Shown here one piece after another: positions 61,626-64,000 of a stretch of 64,000 nucleotides of DNA. Made by a program: the position numbers and the translations under genes. The stretch lies in NCBI RefSeq assembly GCF_900184035.1, contig NZ_FXWP01000004.1, forward strand, positions 124,001 through 188,000. Direction: 5' to 3'. Source of the DNA: Kosakonia pseudosacchari (lineage in GTDB: Bacteria; Pseudomonadota; Gammaproteobacteria; Enterobacterales; Enterobacteriaceae). Below the pieces are notes generated by a model. The model searched no databases, was not told where the DNA came from, and was given only the letters and a program-made list of their open reading frames with translations. Each line of letters opens with the position of its first letter. Positions within the stretch are counted from its first letter, which is position 1.

Positions 61626-62408
61626 ATGCAACCTGACCTGCTTGATCGTGTGCAGCTCGCACATGCGTTACAGCAATTCCGCCGTCGTTCTCCCCTTGTG
61701 CACTGTATGACCAATGATGTCGTACAAACCTTTACCGCTAACGTGCTGCTGGCGCTTGGCGCATCACCCGCGATGGTGATTGATAGCGAAGAGGCGCCGC
61801 AGTTCAGCGCTATCGCCGATGCGCTGCTCATCAATGTGGGCACTTTGACGCGCGAGCGCGCCACAGCTATGCGTCTGGCGGTGGAGAGCGCAAATGCCGC
61901 GCATAAACCCTGGACACTCGATCCCGTCGCCGTTGGCGCGCTCACGTTACGTACGGAATTCTGCCAGCAACTGCTGGCGCTGCGTCCGGCGGCGATCCGG
62001 GGTAACGCTTCGGAAATCCTCGCGCTTGCCGGCATGAGCGAAGGCGGGCGCGGCGTGGATACCACCGATACCGCCAGCGCAGCACTGCCTGCGGCGCAGG
62101 CGCTGGCGCGGCAAAGCGGGGCGATTGTCGCGGTAAGCGGCGAAGTGGATTACATCACCGATGGCCCGCGCGTGCTGATGGTCACCGGCGGTGATGTGTT
62201 GATGACACGTGTGGTTGGCACCGGCTGCGCGCTCTCGGCGGTGGTGGCTGCCAGCTGCGCGTTGCCGGGCGATAAGCTGGAAAATGTCGCCGCGGCCTGC
62301 GCGTTTATGGCACAAGCCGGCAGCCTGGCCCGCGCGAAAAGCGCGGGGCCGGGCAGTTTTGTTCCCGCCTTTCTGGATGCGCTGTACGCGCTGGGAGGCA
62401 ACGCATGA
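61626..62408 (+). CDS. thiM: Hydroxyethylthiazole kinase
   Basis: Phosphorylates the thiazole moiety in thiamine salvage. The 260-residue ThiM-family product has [18 protein letters not shown] near residue 23, AIRGNASEI near residue 120 and the ATP/active-site cysteine region [13 protein letters not shown] near residue 197. The ATG at 61626 follows AGGAG; the frame is open from 61581. It overlaps thiD by 4 bases. Confidence 0.96.
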   Translation: MQPDLLDRVQLAHALQQFRRRSPLVHCMTNDVVQTFTANVLLALGASPAMVIDSEEAPQFSAIADALLINVGTLTRERATAMRLAVESANAAHKPWTLDPVAVGALTLRTEFCQQLLALRPAAIRGNASEILALAGMSEGGRGVDTTDTASAALPAAQALARQSGAIVAVSGEVDYITDGPRVLMVTGGDVLMTRVVGTGCALSAVVAASCALPGDKLENVAAACAFMAQAGSLARAKSAGPGSFVPAFLDALYALGGNA

Positions 62409-63205
62409 AGCGCATCAACGCGTTAACCGTTGCCGGCACCGACCCCAGCGGTGGGGCGGGTATTCAGGCGGATCTGAAAACCTTCTCGGCGCTGGGCGCA
62501 TACGGCTGTTCGGTGATCACCGCACTGGTGGCGCAAAACACCCGTGGCGTGCAGTCGGTGTACCGCATTGAACCCGATTTTGTCGCCGCGCAGCTTGATT
62601 CCGTGCTCAGCGACGTGCGCATCGACACCACCAAAATCGGTATGCTGGCAGAAACGGACATTGTGGAAGCGGTCGCGGAGCGGCTGCGGCGCTACCAGGT
62701 GCGCAATGTGGTACTCGATACGGTGATGCTCGCCAAGAGTGGCGACCCGCTGTTATCGCCTTCGGCTGTGGCGGCGCTGCGTCAGCATTTACTGCCGCAG
62801 GTTTCACTTATTACGCCTAATTTGCCGGAAGCCGCCGCGCTGCTCGATGCGCCGCATGCCCGCAGCGAACAAGAGATGCATGCCCAGGGCGAAGCGCTGC
62901 TGGCGCTCGGCTGTGAAGCGGTGTTGATGAAAGGCGGCCATCTGGAGGACGCCGAAAGCCCGGACTGGCTGTTCACGCGCGATGGGGCGCTGCGCTTTAC
63001 CGCCCCGCGTGTGAAAACGAAAAACACGCACGGCACCGGCTGCACGCTCTCCGCCGCGCTGGCGGCGCTGCGCCCGCGCCATAACGACTGGGCATCCACC
63101 GTGGTGGAAGCAAAACAGTGGTTAACGGCGGCGCTGGTGCAGGCGGATACGCTGGAAGTGGGGCACGGCATTGGCCCGGTACATCACTTTCATCAGTGGT
63201 GGTAA
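62405..63205 (+). CDS. thiD: HMP/HMP-phosphate kinase
   Basis: Phosphorylates hydroxymethylpyrimidine and its phosphate for thiamine synthesis. The 266-residue ribokinase-fold protein has [19 protein letters not shown] near residue 9, [12 protein letters not shown] near residue 137 and [17 protein letters not shown] near residue 208 with the catalytic aspartate replaced by the usual family cysteine loop. The start ATG overlaps the thiM stop (ATGA). Confidence 0.97.
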   Translation: MKRINALTVAGTDPSGGAGIQADLKTFSALGAYGCSVITALVAQNTRGVQSVYRIEPDFVAAQLDSVLSDVRIDTTKIGMLAETDIVEAVAERLRRYQVRNVVLDTVMLAKSGDPLLSPSAVAALRQHLLPQVSLITPNLPEAAALLDAPHARSEQEMHAQGEALLALGCEAVLMKGGHLEDAESPDWLFTRDGALRFTAPRVKTKNTHGTGCTLSAALAALRPRHNDWASTVVEAKQWLTAALVQADTLEVGHGIGPVHHFHQWW

Positions 63206-63289
63206 ACCGGTATACGAAACGTGCCAGCAGATTATGCTGAAAAAAGTTGCAATGGTGGAAAATCTCGCGCGAGGGAACCAGGCTTATCT

Positions 63290-63307
63290 CTGCCTGCCGT
63301 CAGGCAG
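63290..63307 (+). repeat. Hairpin in the thiD-fbaB gap
   Basis: CTGCCTG-CCGT-CAGGCAG, 7-bp stem, about 50 bases before fbaB. No T run; it may lie in the fbaB leader or end the thiMD message. Confidence 0.45.
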
Positions 63308-63355
63308 GTAAGGATAATCCAATTCGCTTTGCGCGAAGCTTACGGGAGCATAGCT

Positions 63356-64000
63356 ATGACTGATATTGTGCAGTTACTTGGCAAAGACGCCGACAGCCTT
63401 CTGCAACACCGTTGTATGACCATCCCCGCTGACCAGCTCTACCTGCCAGGACACGATTATGTGGATCGCGTAATGGTCGACAACAACCGCCCACCGGCGG
63501 TGCTGCGAAATATGCAGACGCTGTATAACCACGGGCGGCTGGCGGGCACGGGCTATCTGTCTATTTTGCCGGTCGACCAGGGGATCGAGCACTCGGCGGG
63601 CGCGTCGTTTGCCGCCAACCCGCTCTACTTCGATCCGAAGAACATTGTCGAGCTGGCGATTGAAGCCGGTTGTAACTGTGTGGCATCCACTTACGGCGTG
63701 CTGGCGTCGGTTTCGCGCCGTTACGCGCACCGCATTCCCTTCCTTGTCAAACTGAACCACAACGAAACGCTCAGCTACCCCACCGAATATGACCAGACGC
63801 TGTACGCCAGCGTCGAGCAGGCGTTCAATATGGGCGCGGTCGCCGTCGGGGCGACGATTTACTTCGGCTCGCAGGAGTCTCGCCGCCAGATTGAGGAGAT
63901 CTCCGCCGCCTTTGAACGCGCGCATGAACTCGGCATGGTCACCGTACTGTGGGCGTACCTGCGTAACTCTGCGTTCAAGAAAGATGGCGTCGATTACCAC
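63356..64000 (+). CDS. fbaB: Class I fructose-bisphosphate aldolase (partial)
   Basis: The gene runs off the right edge; 215 codons are present. The protein begins [20 protein letters not shown]. It contains [40 protein letters not shown] and [13 protein letters not shown], all nearly identical to E. coli FbaB of the archaeal-type class I aldolase family (about 350 residues). GGGAGCATAGCT precedes the ATG. It acts in glycolysis/gluconeogenesis through a Schiff-base lysine, which should lie past the window. Confidence 0.95.
   Translation, partial: MTDIVQLLGKDADSLLQHRCMTIPADQLYLPGHDYVDRVMVDNNRPPAVLRNMQTLYNHGRLAGTGYLSILPVDQGIEHSAGASFAANPLYFDPKNIVELAIEAGCNCVASTYGVLASVSRRYAHRIPFLVKLNHNETLSYPTEYDQTLYASVEQAFNMGAVAVGATIYFGSQESRRQIEEISAAFERAHELGMVTVLWAYLRNSAFKKDGVDYH

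Noticed and set aside
63374-64000. A minus-strand frame across the right edge
   Set aside because: It is antisense to fbaB, whose plus-strand translation is nearly identical to the known aldolase.

Overview
The window is about 55-60% GC chromosomal DNA from a member of the Enterobacteriaceae. Much of it follows the Escherichia coli order from folE through mgl, cdd, pbpG, bglX, the yeh genes, metG and mrp, and thiMD is followed by fbaB. The proteins look like Enterobacter/Kosakonia/Klebsiella-type relatives rather than E. coli itself. The galactan locus, known from soft-rot plant pathogens, hints at a plant-associated strain. The species cannot be fixed from the sequence alone.

Layout. 1-7.1 kb: folE and yeiB, then galS and the mglBAC galactose ABC transporter, with paired GalS/GalR operators and CRP sites in front of both galS and mglB. 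7.2-12.2 kb: two small genes of uncertain function, sanA, cdd, yohKJ and dusC. 12.2-16.6 kb: a beta-glucoside PTS operon (BglG-type antiterminator, EIIBCA permease, GH1 phospho-glucosidase) with two antiterminator/terminator elements. 16.6-24.4 kb: a LysR gene divergent from a periplasmic metallo-beta-lactamase-fold hydrolase, then yohP, yohF, yohD, yohC, pbpG, an acetyltransferase and dld. 24.7-39.0 kb: bglX, osmF-yehYXW, yohO, mlrA, btsSR, yehS, yehR, metG and mrp. 39.0-41.0 kb: an acetyltransferase, an rcnB without neighbouring rcnA or rcnR, and an oxidoreductase.

41.1-52.6 kb is a complete galactan-utilisation locus. It has porin GanL, periplasmic endo-galactanase GanA, ABC importer GanEFG-K, cytoplasmic GH42 enzyme GanB and LacI-type regulator GanR. 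An orphan PTS EIIB gene follows ganB behind a terminator-like hairpin. A 13-base word shared by the ganK/ganE and ganL control regions is a candidate GanR operator.

52.6-61.5 kb is an accessory region. It holds a 1610-residue autotransporter and then a decayed island. The island contains a truncated tyrosine-integrase remnant, a broken chemoreceptor tail, an AT-rich Wzz-like membrane protein preceded by a 30-residue hydrophobic peptide, and two broken genes. The degraded stretch is bracketed by TPP-riboswitch-like leaders: one at its left edge (58.07 kb), a more decayed one inside (60.44 kb), and an intact one at 61.50 kb. Only the last controls thiMD. This triplication, with an integrase remnant beside the left copy, is the most unusual feature of the window. 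61.6-64.0 kb: thiM and thiD overlap by four bases, and fbaB runs off the right edge.
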